DNA from: Embleya sp040605455
Lineage (GTDB): Bacteria > Actinomycetota > Actinomycetes > Streptomycetales > Streptomycetaceae
Assembly (NCBI RefSeq): GCF_040605455.1
Contig: NZ_JBEXCV010000123.1
Span: 1 to 27,184, forward strand
Length of the DNA stretch: 27,184 nucleotides
Direction of reading: 5' to 3'
In this document: positions 7,289-15,436 of the stretch, in pieces
Layout of the letters: each line of letters opens with the position of its first letter
How positions within the stretch are numbered: the stretch's first letter is position 1
Program-made: the position numbers and the translations under genes
Notes under the pieces: generated by a model
The model's input: the letters and a program-made list of their open reading frames with translations, nothing else
What the model was told of the DNA's origin: nothing
Databases searched by the model: none

Positions 7289-8857
7289 ATGAATCGCACC
7301 CCCCGCTCCAACGACCGATACAGCCGCACCGGCGGCAGCGCCGGCGGCCGCAGCGGCGGCTACGGCGGCGGCTCCGGTGGCGGCCGAGGCCGCGGCGGCG
7401 CCCCGTCGGGCAACCGTCGCAAGCCGATGACCGCGGGTCCGGTGGCCGAGTTCGCGCTGCCGGTCAGCACCACGCCGTCGCTGCCCGCTGTGGGCTCGTT
7501 CGCCGAGTTGGACATGCCCAAGCCGCTGCTGTCCGCGCTCACCCGTCAGGGTGTCACCGAGCCGTTCCCGATCCAGGCGGCCACGCTGCCCAACGCGCTG
7601 GTCGGCCGGGACGTGCTCGGTCGCGGTCGGACCGGCTCGGGCAAGACGCTCGCGTTCGGTCTCGCGCTGCTCGCCCGGATCGCCGGTCGGCGGGCCGAGA
7701 GCAAGCAGCCGCTCGCGCTGGTCCTGGTGCCCACCCGCGAACTCGCGCAGCAGGTCACCGACGCGCTGATGCCGTACGCCAACTCGGTCCAGCTGCGGAT
7801 GACCACGGTCGTCGGCGGCATGTCGATCGGCCGCCAGGCCAGCTCGCTGCGCAACGGCGCCGAGGTCGTGGTGGCCACCCCGGGCCGACTCAAGGACCTG
7901 ATCGACCGCGGCGACGCGCGGCTGGACGCGGTCGGCATCACGGTGCTCGACGAGGCCGACCAGATGGCCGACATGGGCTTCATGCCGCAGGTCACCGCGC
8001 TGCTCGACCAGGTGCAGCCGGACGGCCAGCGGATGTTGTTCTCGGCCACGCTCGACCGCAACGTCGACCGCCTGGTCAAGCGCTTCCTGTCCGACCCGGT
8101 CGTGCACTCGGTCGACCCCTCGCAGGGCGCGGTCACCACGATGGAGCACCACGTGCTGCACGTGACCGAGGCCGACAAGCACACCGCCGCGACGCACATC
8201 GCGGCGCGTGAGGGCCGGGTGATCATGTTCATGGACACCAAGCACGCGGTGGACCGGCTCACCCGCCAGATGTTGCAGAGCGGCGTCCGCGCCGCGGCGC
8301 TGCACGGCGGCAAGTCGCAGCCGCAGCGCACCCGCACCCTGGAGCAGTTCAAGAGCGGGCACGTCACCGCGCTGATCGCGACCAACGTCGCGGCGCGCGG
8401 GATCCACGTGGACGGTCTGGACCTGGTCGTCAACATCGACCCGCCGACCGACCACAAGGACTACCTGCACCGCGGCGGTCGTACCGCGCGCGCCGGCGAG
8501 TCGGGCAGCGTCGTGACGCTGGTCACGCCGAACCAGCGCCGGGAGATGGCCCGTCTGATGATGATCGCCGGCATCGAGGCGTCGACCATCCAGGTCCGCT
8601 CGGGTGACGAGGAGCTCACCCGGGTCACCGGCGCGCAGGTGCCCTCGGGCGTCCCGGTCGTGATCTCCTCGCCGATCTCCGAGACCCCGCGTCGCGGCGG
8701 CTCGGCCGGCGGCCGCGGTCGCGGTCGTCGTCCCGGCCAGGGTGGCGGCAGCGGTACCGGACGTCGTCCGTCCGCTGCGGCCGGTGCCTCCTCGACCCGT
8801 ACCGGTGGTTCCACCGCCGGCGGCGGCACCCCGCGCCGGCGCACCGCAGCCGCGTAG
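7289..8857 (+). CDS. DEAD-box ATP-dependent RNA helicase
   Basis: This is a 522-residue cytoplasmic helicase. A low-complexity Gly/Arg/Ser N-terminus (1-45) precedes the Q motif (F-x-x-L..PFPIQ, about 72-95). Then come motif I GRTGSGKT (about 113-120), PTRELAQQ, TPGRL, DEAD (221-224), SAT, ARGIHVDG and HRGGRTAR (about 394-401), so both RecA-like lobes are intact. The C-terminal tail from about 467 is RG-rich, like the RNA-binding tails of cold-inducible helicases that unwind structured mRNA or assist ribosome assembly and the degradosome. The ATG has GAGGAAGG six bases upstream. The place next to a cold-shock protein suggests joint use in RNA remodelling at low temperature. The RGG tail ends SxxTPRRRTAAA. 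Confidence 0.96.
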   Translation: MNRTPRSNDRYSRTGGSAGGRSGGYGGGSGGGRGRGGAPSGNRRKPMTAGPVAEFALPVSTTPSLPAVGSFAELDMPKPLLSALTRQGVTEPFPIQAATLPNALVGRDVLGRGRTGSGKTLAFGLALLARIAGRRAESKQPLALVLVPTRELAQQVTDALMPYANSVQLRMTTVVGGMSIGRQASSLRNGAEVVVATPGRLKDLIDRGDARLDAVGITVLDEADQMADMGFMPQVTALLDQVQPDGQRMLFSATLDRNVDRLVKRFLSDPVVHSVDPSQGAVTTMEHHVLHVTEADKHTAATHIAAREGRVIMFMDTKHAVDRLTRQMLQSGVRAAALHGGKSQPQRTRTLEQFKSGHVTALIATNVAARGIHVDGLDLVVNIDPPTDHKDYLHRGGRTARAGESGSVVTLVTPNQRREMARLMMIAGIEASTIQVRSGDEELTRVTGAQVPSGVPVVISSPISETPRRGGSAGGRGRGRRPGQGGGSGTGRRPSAAAGASSTRTGGSTAGGGTPRRRTAAA

Positions 8858-8862
8858 CCGCC

Positions 8863-8884
8863 GTCCGCCGGTCGACCGGCGGAC
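8863..8884 (+). terminator. Perfect palindrome after the helicase gene
   Basis: Bases 8863-8884 form a perfect 22-base palindrome (GTCCGCCGGTC and its reverse complement) six bases after the stop. It folds as a 9-base stem with a TCGA loop and is probably the first of two tandem terminators. Confidence 0.7.
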
Positions 8885-8908
8885 GTATCGCGAGCGATCG
8901 CCAACTCC

Positions 8909-8946
8909 GAAGCCGCGTCCGGGATTTCTTTCCCGGGCGCGGCTTC
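8909..8946 (+). terminator. Second strong terminator after the helicase gene
   Basis: A 16-base stem with one G-T wobble (8909-8924 with 8931-8946) surrounds a TTTCTT loop. Confidence 0.8.
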
Positions 8947-9035
8947 GCGTCGTGTGGCGCGCTCGGTTGCGTCGAAGCGGTGTCGACACCGTCACATCGC
9001 GCGCGGGCATGGGGAATTGATCCGCATTGTTACTG

Positions 9036-9058
9036 TTGAACGATTCCCGGTCGTTCAA
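9036..9058. promoter_or_regulatory. Inverted repeat in front of the L,D-transpeptidase gene
   Basis: TTGAACGA (9036-9043) and its perfect reverse complement TCGTTCAA (9051-9058) are separated by seven bases, 17 bases before the start codon. It could be an operator or a leader hairpin. The 8995-9060 stretch is relatively AT-rich and presumably holds the promoter. Confidence 0.45.
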
Positions 9059-9075
9059 GTTCGTGAGGTCAGCAC

Positions 9076-10317
9076 GTGCGAAAGCCCCTGATATCCGGCT
9101 CCCGCAAGGGGCTTCGTGTGGTTGCGCTGCCGTTGGTCGCGGCTGCCGTACTGCTCGCGGGCTGCGGCTCGGGAGGGGCCGACAAGGCGGCGAAATCGGA
9201 CGCGGCGCAGGAGAATTCGGGCTCGGGCAAGAATGAGGCGAAGGACACACCGGCGCGGGTGAGCGTGGATCCGGCGGACGGCGCCCAGGGGATCGTGCCG
9301 GGCAAGCCGGTTACGGTGACCGCGGACTCCGGGACGCTGGCCTCGGTGCGTGTCGTGGACGCGCAGAACCGGGCGATCGAGGGCTCGGTGGCGCCGGACG
9401 GCCGTACCTGGACCTCGACCACGCGGACCGTGCCGGGCGCGGCCTACACGGTGACCGCCACGACGCGCGACAAGAAGGGCGTGGAAAACACCTCCGTGGC
9501 CGGCAGGTTCGGCACGCTCAAGGCCGACGTCGTGAACAAGGTCACACTGCGACCGGCCAACGGCGGCACGTTCGGCGTCGGCCAGCCGGTGTCGGTGATG
9601 TTCGATTACCCGATCCAGGACAAGGCCGAGGTCGAGCGCAACCTCAAGGTCACCACCGCCCCGAACGTCGAGGGCTCGTGGGGCTGGACCAAGGACCAGT
9701 CCGGCAAGGACCGGGTCGACTGGCGGCCGCGCGAGTTCTGGCCGAGCGGCACGAAGATCACCCTGAACGCGAACCTGGCGGGCGTGGCCGGTGCCCCGGG
9801 CGCGTACTTCACCCGCGACTACGAGAGCACCTTCACGGTCGGCACGAACCGGGTCGTCGAGGTGGACGTGCCCAAGCACCGGCTGACCGTGATCGAGGAC
9901 GGCGTACCGGTCAAGACGATCAAGATGTCGGCCGGTTCGAGCGAGTTCCCCACCCGCGGCGGCACGCACGTGATCCTGAACAAGAACGCCAAGGAAACGC
10001 TCGACTCGACCACGGTCGGCCTCGGCGACAGCTACAAACTCCCGGACGTCCCGTGGGTGGTGCACTTCACCTCCTCCGGCACCTTCTTCCACTCGGCAGC
10101 GTGGAACACCGCCAACATCGGCGTCGCCAACACCAGCCACGGCTGCGTCGGGATGACCGTCGCCGACGCCGAGTGGTTCTACAACCGGGTCCAGGTCGGC
10201 GACCCGGTCGTGGTCAAGGGTTCGTCCAACACCGAGGCCACCGCGCCCGGCAACGGCTTCGGCAACTGGCAGTCGAGCTACGACCAGTGGAAGGCCAAGA
10301 GCGCTCTGGCGAGCTGA
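9076..10317 (+). CDS. L,D-transpeptidase lipoprotein with Ig-like domains
   Basis: This is a 413-residue exported protein starting at GTG 9076, with GAGG nearby. A lipoprotein signal ends in LLAGC, making Cys30 the lipidated residue. Two Ig-like modules follow (about 55-150 and 152-250), as in mycobacterial LdtMt2-type enzymes. A YkuD catalytic domain (about 255-380) has the nucleophile Cys357 in S-H-G-C-V-G-M and the upstream His in F-F-H-S. The enzyme makes 3-3 cross-links between meso-diaminopimelate residues of peptidoglycan outside the membrane. The residue after HGCV is usually Arg or Asn but is Gly here. A short W-rich tail (GNWQSSYDQW) follows, as in actinobacterial homologues. The gene appears monocistronic: a separate kinase gene follows after 206 bases. 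Confidence 0.95.
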   Translation: MRKPLISGSRKGLRVVALPLVAAAVLLAGCGSGGADKAAKSDAAQENSGSGKNEAKDTPARVSVDPADGAQGIVPGKPVTVTADSGTLASVRVVDAQNRAIEGSVAPDGRTWTSTTRTVPGAAYTVTATTRDKKGVENTSVAGRFGTLKADVVNKVTLRPANGGTFGVGQPVSVMFDYPIQDKAEVERNLKVTTAPNVEGSWGWTKDQSGKDRVDWRPREFWPSGTKITLNANLAGVAGAPGAYFTRDYESTFTVGTNRVVEVDVPKHRLTVIEDGVPVKTIKMSAGSSEFPTRGGTHVILNKNAKETLDSTTVGLGDSYKLPDVPWVVHFTSSGTFFHSAAWNTANIGVANTSHGCVGMTVADAEWFYNRVQVGDPVVVKGSSNTEATAPGNGFGNWQSSYDQWKAKSALAS

Positions 10318-10523
10318 GCCTCGCCCGCCGGACCGGCTCCCGACGCCGGATCACCCTGAACCGATCACCCCGCACCGGCGTCTCGTTCGGTGGAGCAGCG
10401 GCCGACCGGGCCGGATCGTCCCGACGGTCGCCGCGGCGATGCGTCATCACCGGGGATCTCGGGCGATCGTATTGTTCGAGGCGGGAGTTCGGGCGGGTGT
10501 CCCGGCTCCTACGGGGGTGTGGT

Positions 10524-12032
10524 GTGCGGGTGACAGTGTTGGAGGAACCCGTCGAGGTGGGCGGCTATCGCCTGCTGCGGCAACTCGGCTCCGGCGGGAT
10601 GGGGCGGGTCTACCTCGGCCGCTCCGTGCGCGGGAGCTTTGTCGCGGTCAAGGTGATTCGATCCGAATTGGCCGACGACGCGGAGTTCCGGGTGCGGTTT
10701 CGCCGTGAGGTGGAGGCGGGTCGGCGGGTGACCGGGCCGTGGACCGCGGCGGTGCTCGACGCCGATCCGGATGCGGCCCGACCGTGGCTGGTCACCCGGT
10801 TCGTCGCCGGACCGTCGCTGCACGAGGCGGTCCGTACGCACGGGCCGTTGTCCGAAGAGGCGGTACGGGCCCTGGGTGCCGGGCTCGCCGCAGCGCTGGC
10901 GACCGTGCACGAGGCCGGACTGGTGCACCGCGACCTCAAACCCTCCAACGTGTTGCTCACCCTGGACGGCCCGCGACTGATCGACTTCGGCATCGCCCGA
11001 GCCGCCGATGCCACCGCGCTGACCACCACCGGGGTATCCGTCGGGTCGCCCGCGTTCATGTCGCCGGAGCAGGCCGACGGCCGGGAGGTCGGCCCGGCCG
11101 GCGACGTGTTCTCGCTGGGTTCGGTGCTCGTGCACGCGGCGACCGGGGTCGGACCGTTCGGCGAGGGCAACGACCAGGCGCACATGTACCGGGTGATCGG
11201 CCATGAGCCGAACCTGTCCCGGGTGCCCTACTCGATGCGTCTGGTGATCGAGGCGTGCCTGCAAAAGGACCCGGACCTGCGTCCGACCCCGGAGCAGATC
11301 GTCGCGGCGCTCGCCCCCGAGGCGAATCCGCGCGTGTTGTTCGGGCCCGGCTGGCTGCCCGGCGGCGTGGTGGAGACGATGGCCCGGCGGGCGGTGGACC
11401 TGCTGGAGATCGAGACCGAACCGGTACCGGCCGACGACCTCGCGCCGACCCGGATCGCGGGCGCGGAGCCCACGCGCGTGGCGCAGGCGCAGGAGACCCG
11501 GCTCGACCCCGAGTCGGCGGATGCCGCGGTGGCGCGGCAGACCGGGAGGCGACGCGGATTGTGGTGGAAGTACCCGCTTGTCCTCCTGCTCGGCGCGGGT
11601 ATGACGGCCGGCGCGCTGTACGCGACCGTGGGGTTGGGGAAGAAGGACAAGCCGGCGGCGAAGAACCTGTCGTCGACTCCGGCGCAACTGCCGGTCGAGT
11701 TCGCGCACAAGTGGGAGGGTTTGTTCCCGATGCCCCCGGATCTCGGGGTGCCCCTCAAGGTCGCGGTCACGCTGAGCAGGGGCCAGGTCGGGGACCTGGT
11801 GGGCCGGGTCACCTATATGAACGCATATGGCGCGGTGATGTGTGAGACGCCGATGAGCCTGAAGGAGTACGCCAGGGGACGGATCGTGCTGGGCGGCGGT
11901 ATTCGACCGGACAGCTCCGGCTTCTGCGCCCGCAACGACGCGCTCCTGTCGATCGCGGCCGACGGCACCCTCGAATTCGCCTCGACCGACACCCTGAACC
12001 GCACCTTCGCCACGACGCTGCGCGGGGTGTGA
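10524..12032 (+). CDS. Membrane-anchored Ser/Thr protein kinase without PASTA domains
   Basis: This is a 502-residue protein. GTG 10524 has a GGGGG site six bases upstream. The N-terminal kinase domain (about 14-268) is fully canonical: glycine loop GSGGMG (22-27), VAVK (K43), HRDLKPSN (135-142), DFG (154-156) and MSPEQ (179-183). A Pro/Thr-rich juxtamembrane linker follows; repeated P-T-R and E-T-R motifs there are plausible autophosphorylation sites. One transmembrane helix (about 349-371) leads to an extracellular domain of about 130 residues. Its two cysteines (V-M-C-E-T and G-F-C-A-R) could form a disulfide. The sensor domain is not PASTA or any fold I recognise. It lies downstream of an L,D-transpeptidase, which hints at cell-wall sensing, but no direct link is visible. 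It converges on the MarR gene. Confidence 0.93.
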   Translation: MRVTVLEEPVEVGGYRLLRQLGSGGMGRVYLGRSVRGSFVAVKVIRSELADDAEFRVRFRREVEAGRRVTGPWTAAVLDADPDAARPWLVTRFVAGPSLHEAVRTHGPLSEEAVRALGAGLAAALATVHEAGLVHRDLKPSNVLLTLDGPRLIDFGIARAADATALTTTGVSVGSPAFMSPEQADGREVGPAGDVFSLGSVLVHAATGVGPFGEGNDQAHMYRVIGHEPNLSRVPYSMRLVIEACLQKDPDLRPTPEQIVAALAPEANPRVLFGPGWLPGGVVETMARRAVDLLEIETEPVPADDLAPTRIAGAEPTRVAQAQETRLDPESADAAVARQTGRRRGLWWKYPLVLLLGAGMTAGALYATVGLGKKDKPAAKNLSSTPAQLPVEFAHKWEGLFPMPPDLGVPLKVAVTLSRGQVGDLVGRVTYMNAYGAVMCETPMSLKEYARGRIVLGGGIRPDSSGFCARNDALLSIAADGTLEFASTDTLNRTFATTLRGV

Positions 12033-12075
12033 CGCGGCACCGGTGCGATCGGGAGGACCGCCCGCCGCCGCGTCA
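12030..12075. terminator. Bidirectional terminator between the kinase and the MarR-type gene
   Basis: A perfect 9-base stem (TGACGCGGC 12030-12038 with GCCGCGTCA 12067-12075) includes the kinase stop codon. It ends 22 bases before the stop codon of the converging MarR-type gene. The 28-base loop can fold further. Confidence 0.5.
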
Positions 12076-12097
12076 CCGACCTCCGTGGGTAATGCGC

Positions 12098-12565
12098 CTA
12101 GACCAGGGTGCCACCGGTGTTCCGGATCATCCGCTGGAGCACCTTCAGCGTGGTGACGTAGTCGGCGTCGTCGATGCCCTCGTGGATGCGGGCCCGGATC
12201 GCCGGGGCGTGCTCCTTGAGATCGACACGAGCCTGTTCGCCCGACTCGGCGATCCACAGACGTCCCCTGGTGTCCTCGGTGAGCCAACCGCGCTCCAGCA
12301 GGACGTTCGCCTCCGCCCTCAGGTCGTCTTCCGGCCTGAGGTAAGAGCTCATGGCCTGCCGGAGTTCGGGGATGGTCATGCCGTGGCCGTCGGGGGAGAT
12401 GTCGTTCTTCGACAGGTTGCGCAGCAGCCAGTACTGGGGCTGGGTGAAGCCGAGTTCGGCCTGTCGGGCTCGGGTGAAGGAGATGAGGGCCTCGTAGGCC
12501 ACCCCGGTCCAGTACGCGGCCGGCTGGGCGGCGAGTTCGGCGTCGGAGGTGTGCTGGATCGTCAT
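12098..12565 (-). CDS. MarR-type winged-helix transcriptional regulator
   Basis: This is a 155-residue protein with the MarR topology: dimerisation helices at both ends (AYEALISFTRARQAEL; ARIHEGIDDADYVTTLKVLQRMI) around a winged helix-turn-helix. The recognition region runs through MTIPELRQAMSSYLRPEDDLRAEANVLLERGWL, and the wing is T-E-D-T-R-G-R-L-W-I-A-E. These proteins are usually cytosolic repressors that respond to phenolics or oxidants. I choose ATG 12565 because AGGGGG lies eight bases upstream; the frame continues to 12616 but has no site there. Its promoter carries a SoxR-like box (see the regulatory entry). The target gene is not evident, because neither neighbour is a classical efflux pump or oxidoreductase. 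Confidence 0.85.
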   Translation of the reverse strand: MTIQHTSDAELAAQPAAYWTGVAYEALISFTRARQAELGFTQPQYWLLRNLSKNDISPDGHGMTIPELRQAMSSYLRPEDDLRAEANVLLERGWLTEDTRGRLWIAESGEQARVDLKEHAPAIRARIHEGIDDADYVTTLKVLQRMIRNTGGTLV

Positions 12566-12601
12566 CTGTGATGCCCCCTGGGAATGATCGCTGGTGGAAA
12601 C

Positions 12602-12632
12602 ACCGTAGGAATTCAAGTGAGCTTGAGGTCAA
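12602..12632 (-). promoter_or_regulatory. MerR/SoxR-type promoter for the MarR gene
   Basis: Read on the minus strand, -35 TTGACC (12632-12627) and -10 TACGGT (12607-12602) are 19 bases apart, which is longer than normal. The spacer contains the dyad TCAAG-CTCA-CTTGA. The bases CCTCAAG-N4-CTTGA and the geometry copy the E. coli soxS promoter, where SoxR (MerR family) twists an overlong spacer. Transcription would start near 12595, about 30 bases before the ATG. Confidence 0.7.
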
Positions 12633-12802
12633 CATCGATCTCGACGCTGCCCTGTCGACGGTTTCGGACACCCGTCGAGTGCCGGGTCGAGCGTGGCTTG
12701 CCGAATGGATTCTGCAACCGCCGTGGAGGAGAGGTATCTTCTACGGGTCTGTAGATCAATGGCTCGAAGCGTGCGTGCGTGTGCGCGAGACAGGGGACTC
12801 CG

Positions 12803-13258
12803 ATGGCTCTGTGGGACAAGTTCAAGCAGTCGGCCCAGACGATGCAGGGGCAGCTGGAGGCGAAGAAGAACGAGTTGAAGAGCGGTGGTTTCCGGGACGC
12901 GAGCATGGCGATCTGCGCGCTGGTGGCCGCGGCCGACGGCTCCATCGATCCGGCCGAGCGGCAGCGGGTCACCGCGCTGATCACCACGAACGACGTGCTG
13001 CGCAACTTCGCCGCGAGTGACCTGGAGCAGCGCTTCGAGGCGTACCTGGCCAAGCTCACCGCCGACTTCGAGTTGGGCAAGGTGTCCGTGCTCCAGGACA
13101 TCGCCAAGGTCAAGAAGAAGCCGACCGAGGCGCGAGCGGTGATCCAGATCGGCATCGTCATCGGCGGCGCCGACGGCCAGTTCGACAAGACCGAGCAGGC
13201 CGTCGTGCGGGACGCGTGCTTCGCGCTCGACCTCGCGCCGGTCGAGTTCGGCCTGTGA
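12803..13258 (+). CDS. TerB-like tellurite-resistance family protein
   Basis: This is a 151-residue cytosolic, all-helical protein. The ATG at 12803 follows AGGGGA by five bases. It starts with A-L-W-D-K-F-K-Q-S and carries two acidic metal-binding-like motifs typical of TerB: A-A-D-G-S-I-D-P-A-E-R (about residues 46-56) and G-G-A-D-G-Q-F-D-K-T-E-Q. TerB proteins bind calcium through such conserved acidic residues and act in tellurite and general stress or phage-defence-linked systems, but this single-gene copy has no ter neighbours. The gene is terminated by a strong hairpin and is unlinked from the coupled pair downstream. Confidence 0.88.
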   Translation: MALWDKFKQSAQTMQGQLEAKKNELKSGGFRDASMAICALVAAADGSIDPAERQRVTALITTNDVLRNFAASDLEQRFEAYLAKLTADFELGKVSVLQDIAKVKKKPTEARAVIQIGIVIGGADGQFDKTEQAVVRDACFALDLAPVEFGL

Positions 13259-13324
13259 TCGAGGTCGGGTTCGGCGGCGAGGCGTAACCACGCGGCCGGG
13301 CCGGCCAACCCTTTCGAGGGACCG

Positions 13325-13359
13325 ATTCCGCCCGACGGCCGATGTTCGTCGGGCGGGAT
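13325..13359 (+). terminator. Terminator after the TerB-like gene
   Basis: A 13-base stem with one G-T wobble (13325-13337 with 13347-13359) has a nine-base loop. Confidence 0.75.
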
Positions 13360-13385
13360 CCGGGGGTTCGTCGGACGTTGGAGAC

Positions 13386-13976
13386 ATGACCGACGCCCGC
13401 ATCCGCTCCGGGCCGCGGCGGGCTCGTTGGTGGGGGCCGCTTGCGGTTGCCGCCGTCTTGGTGCTGCTTGCCGGCGGGTGGCCGCTGATCGGGTCGTGGA
13501 TCGCCGGCGACAAGCGGATCACGGCGGGCACCGTGTTCCGGGTCGGGCCGGACGAGCACCATCGCGCGTGGTTTCGGGTCGGCTCCGGTTGGACGTTGGA
13601 CCGGGCGGCGACCACGCCCTCCCGGGTGTTCGTGATGCGGCACGGCGACGTGGACCTGTCGATCGCGTACATCTCGCTGCCCCGGCCCGAGGACGCGGAC
13701 GCGCTGTGGAGCGGGCTGCGCGAAACGGTCCGGGTCGGCGACCGGCACGCCCGACTCGGGCCGCCGGGCCCGCTGATGGCCGACGCCGGGGCACAGGGCA
13801 TGGTCGGCCCGCTGACCCGGGACGGTGACACCGGGCAGGCGGTGATCTATCCCGGCCCCGAGGACGCTTTCGCGATCCGGCTGATCGCGCTCGCGCCGCC
13901 GGACACCACCGACCCGGAATGGTTGCCGGTACGGGACGTGATGCGGTCGCTGACGTTCACCGAGGAGGCCGCGTGA
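13386..13976 (+). CDS. Membrane-anchored extracytoplasmic protein of unknown function
   Basis: This is a 196-residue protein with an Arg-rich N-terminus, one transmembrane segment (about residues 17-38) and an extracytoplasmic beta-rich domain. The domain has W-F-R-V-G-S-G-W-T-L-D, V-F-V-M-R-H-G-D-V-D-L-S-I-A-Y and a C-terminal P-V-R-D-V-M-R-S-L-T-F. This resembles small lipoprotein-like or PsbP-like stress proteins whose last strand predicts a membrane-side domain, but I do not recognise a named family. The start ATG 13386 has only GGAG two bases away, so the start is uncertain. The stop overlaps the GTG start of the PrsW gene by four bases, so the two are translationally coupled. Confidence 0.75.
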   Translation: MTDARIRSGPRRARWWGPLAVAAVLVLLAGGWPLIGSWIAGDKRITAGTVFRVGPDEHHRAWFRVGSGWTLDRAATTPSRVFVMRHGDVDLSIAYISLPRPEDADALWSGLRETVRVGDRHARLGPPGPLMADAGAQGMVGPLTRDGDTGQAVIYPGPEDAFAIRLIALAPPDTTDPEWLPVRDVMRSLTFTEEAA

Positions 13977-15136
13977 GCGCTTTTGGGGTCCGGCCGGCCG
14001 GCGAGCGCTTCGCGACGGTCGCTGTGACGGTGGCACTGCTCGCGTGCCTGTTCGGCCTCGGTGTGATCGGTTACGCCTACCACGACCTGGTCCGGGTGTT
14101 TCCGGCGGCGGCCGCGCTCGCGGGCTTCCTGCTCCTGCTCACCCTCGCCGTCGGCTACCTGCTGCCCCGCTGGTTCCGACCGGTCGTCGCGCCTGCGCAC
14201 GCGACCTCGCTGATGTGCGTCGGCTGGGGAGCGACCGCCGCGACCGGCTGCGCGATCCTGGCCAACAGCGGTCTCGGCGGGATCTGGGCGAAGACCCGGG
14301 GCGTCGACTTCGCCGACACATGGGGTGCCTCCTCGACCGCGCCGTTCAACGAGGAGACGCTCAAGCTGTGCGGCGTGCTCATGCTCGCGCTGATCGTCTC
14401 GCGCGCGATCCGCGCGCCGATCGACGGCTGGGTGTACGGGGCCCTGGTCGGCCTGGGCTTCCAGGTGATGGAGAACCTGCTGTACGCGCTGAACACCATC
14501 CTGCTGGACGGCGCGACCGATCCCGGTACGTCCGTCGACGCGTCGTTCGTGGCGCGGGTGGGGATCACCGGGTGGGGTTCGCACTGGGCGATGAGCGCGG
14601 TGGCCGGCACCGGTATCGGCTACCTGGTCGCCCGCGACGGTCGGCCGCTCGGCCGGCGGGTGGCGGTCGCGCTCGGCTGCTGGGTGACGGCGATGGGCAT
14701 GCACTGGCTCTTCAACGCGCCCTTCCTGCCCGGATGGCGCGGCACGGTGCTGAAGGTCGCCGCGAACCTGGTGATCGCGCTGCTGGTCTACCGAACCGCA
14801 CGCCGGCACTACCTGGCCCGGTTTCGCGAGGTGGCCGCCGAGGAGGCGGCAACCGGCGCGATCCGGCCGGAGGAAGCCGAGTTGCTGCCGCATCGTCACG
14901 GTCGCCGACAGGCCCGCAGCGGTCCCCGTCCGCGACCGGCGCGGGTGCTGATCGGGGAGATCGAGAATGCCCAACTCGCCCTCGTGGCCACCCGAATCCC
15001 CCGCGCGGACCCGCAGTCCCGGACGCTGGCCGAGGGCCTACGGGAGGAGATCGCCACACTACGGTCCCATCTGCGCGGAAGCCGGGCCACACCCCCGGGG
15101 TGGCCGGCGGGAGGACCGGGGGCGCTAGGGCGGTGA
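13973..15136 (+). CDS. prsW: PrsW-family intramembrane metalloprotease
   Basis: This is a 387-residue membrane protein with about eight helices. GTG 13973 overlaps the preceding stop in GTGA, and GAGGAGG lies just upstream. The PrsW motifs are present and in order: F-N-E-E-x-x-K-L (Glu127-Glu128), G-F-Q-V-M-E-N (Glu167), G-S-H-W-A (His204) and M-H-W-L-F-N (His244), which would bind zinc within the membrane. In Bacillus, PrsW cuts the anti-sigma factor RsiW; actinobacterial homologues are mostly unstudied. The membrane-anchored partner encoded just before it is a candidate substrate or partner. A C-terminal tail of about 100 residues (from 289) is basic and cytosolic, with two helical segments (E-I-E-N-A-Q-L; E-E-I-A-T-L). 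Confidence 0.88.
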   Translation: MSAFGVRPAGERFATVAVTVALLACLFGLGVIGYAYHDLVRVFPAAAALAGFLLLLTLAVGYLLPRWFRPVVAPAHATSLMCVGWGATAATGCAILANSGLGGIWAKTRGVDFADTWGASSTAPFNEETLKLCGVLMLALIVSRAIRAPIDGWVYGALVGLGFQVMENLLYALNTILLDGATDPGTSVDASFVARVGITGWGSHWAMSAVAGTGIGYLVARDGRPLGRRVAVALGCWVTAMGMHWLFNAPFLPGWRGTVLKVAANLVIALLVYRTARRHYLARFREVAAEEAATGAIRPEEAELLPHRHGRRQARSGPRPRPARVLIGEIENAQLALVATRIPRADPQSRTLAEGLREEIATLRSHLRGSRATPPGWPAGGPGALGR

Positions 15137-15436
15137 ATGGTGCCTGCGCTTCGTGTGGCCCTGCCGGCTGTACCGAGCCTCGTGTGCTCGTCCGCTCCGT
15201 GGCCGCAGGCCCGTGTACAGCAACTTTTGCAAGTTCGCGGTCGTGGAGTTCTACTTGAGGGAACGAGAGGGGTCCGATACGGATAGACGCGGAGGAGCGG
15301 TCGAGGTCGGGCCGCGCACCGCGCAATCAGGATCCACGAGAAGTGGATGGGCCCCTCTCGACCGCCTCATCGTGGTTGTGTGGCAAGGCGGTTCGGTAAC
15401 CCGGTTCAACAACTCGGTTACCTGGAGCAGGCGACA
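15137..15436 (+). ncRNA. Gene-free region with a possible structured small RNA (about 15262-15472)
   Basis: I find no convincing gene here; open frames lack the GC-rich third positions seen in all neighbours. Bases 15264-15275 pair with 15349-15360 in a 12-base stem with one wobble. An inner hairpin (15332-15337 with 15343-15348, loop GAGAA) abuts it, and GC-rich inner arms lie between. A weak promoter TTGCAA-N17-TCTACT (15227-15255) would start transcription near 15262, at the foot of this stem. Further down is the inverted repeat GGTAACC-N14-GGTTACC (15395-15422), then the terminator at 15437. Alternatively this is just the 3' end of the PrsW transcript. Confidence 0.3.

Noticed and set aside
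12803..13258. TerB-like gene as part of a tellurite or phage-defence ter operon
   Set aside because: No TerC, TerD or TerE homologues and no associated nuclease or ATPase are adjacent.
15361..15430. Possible tRNA (GGTTCAA-like T-arm)
   Set aside because: No cloverleaf could be built: acceptor, D and anticodon arms are absent.
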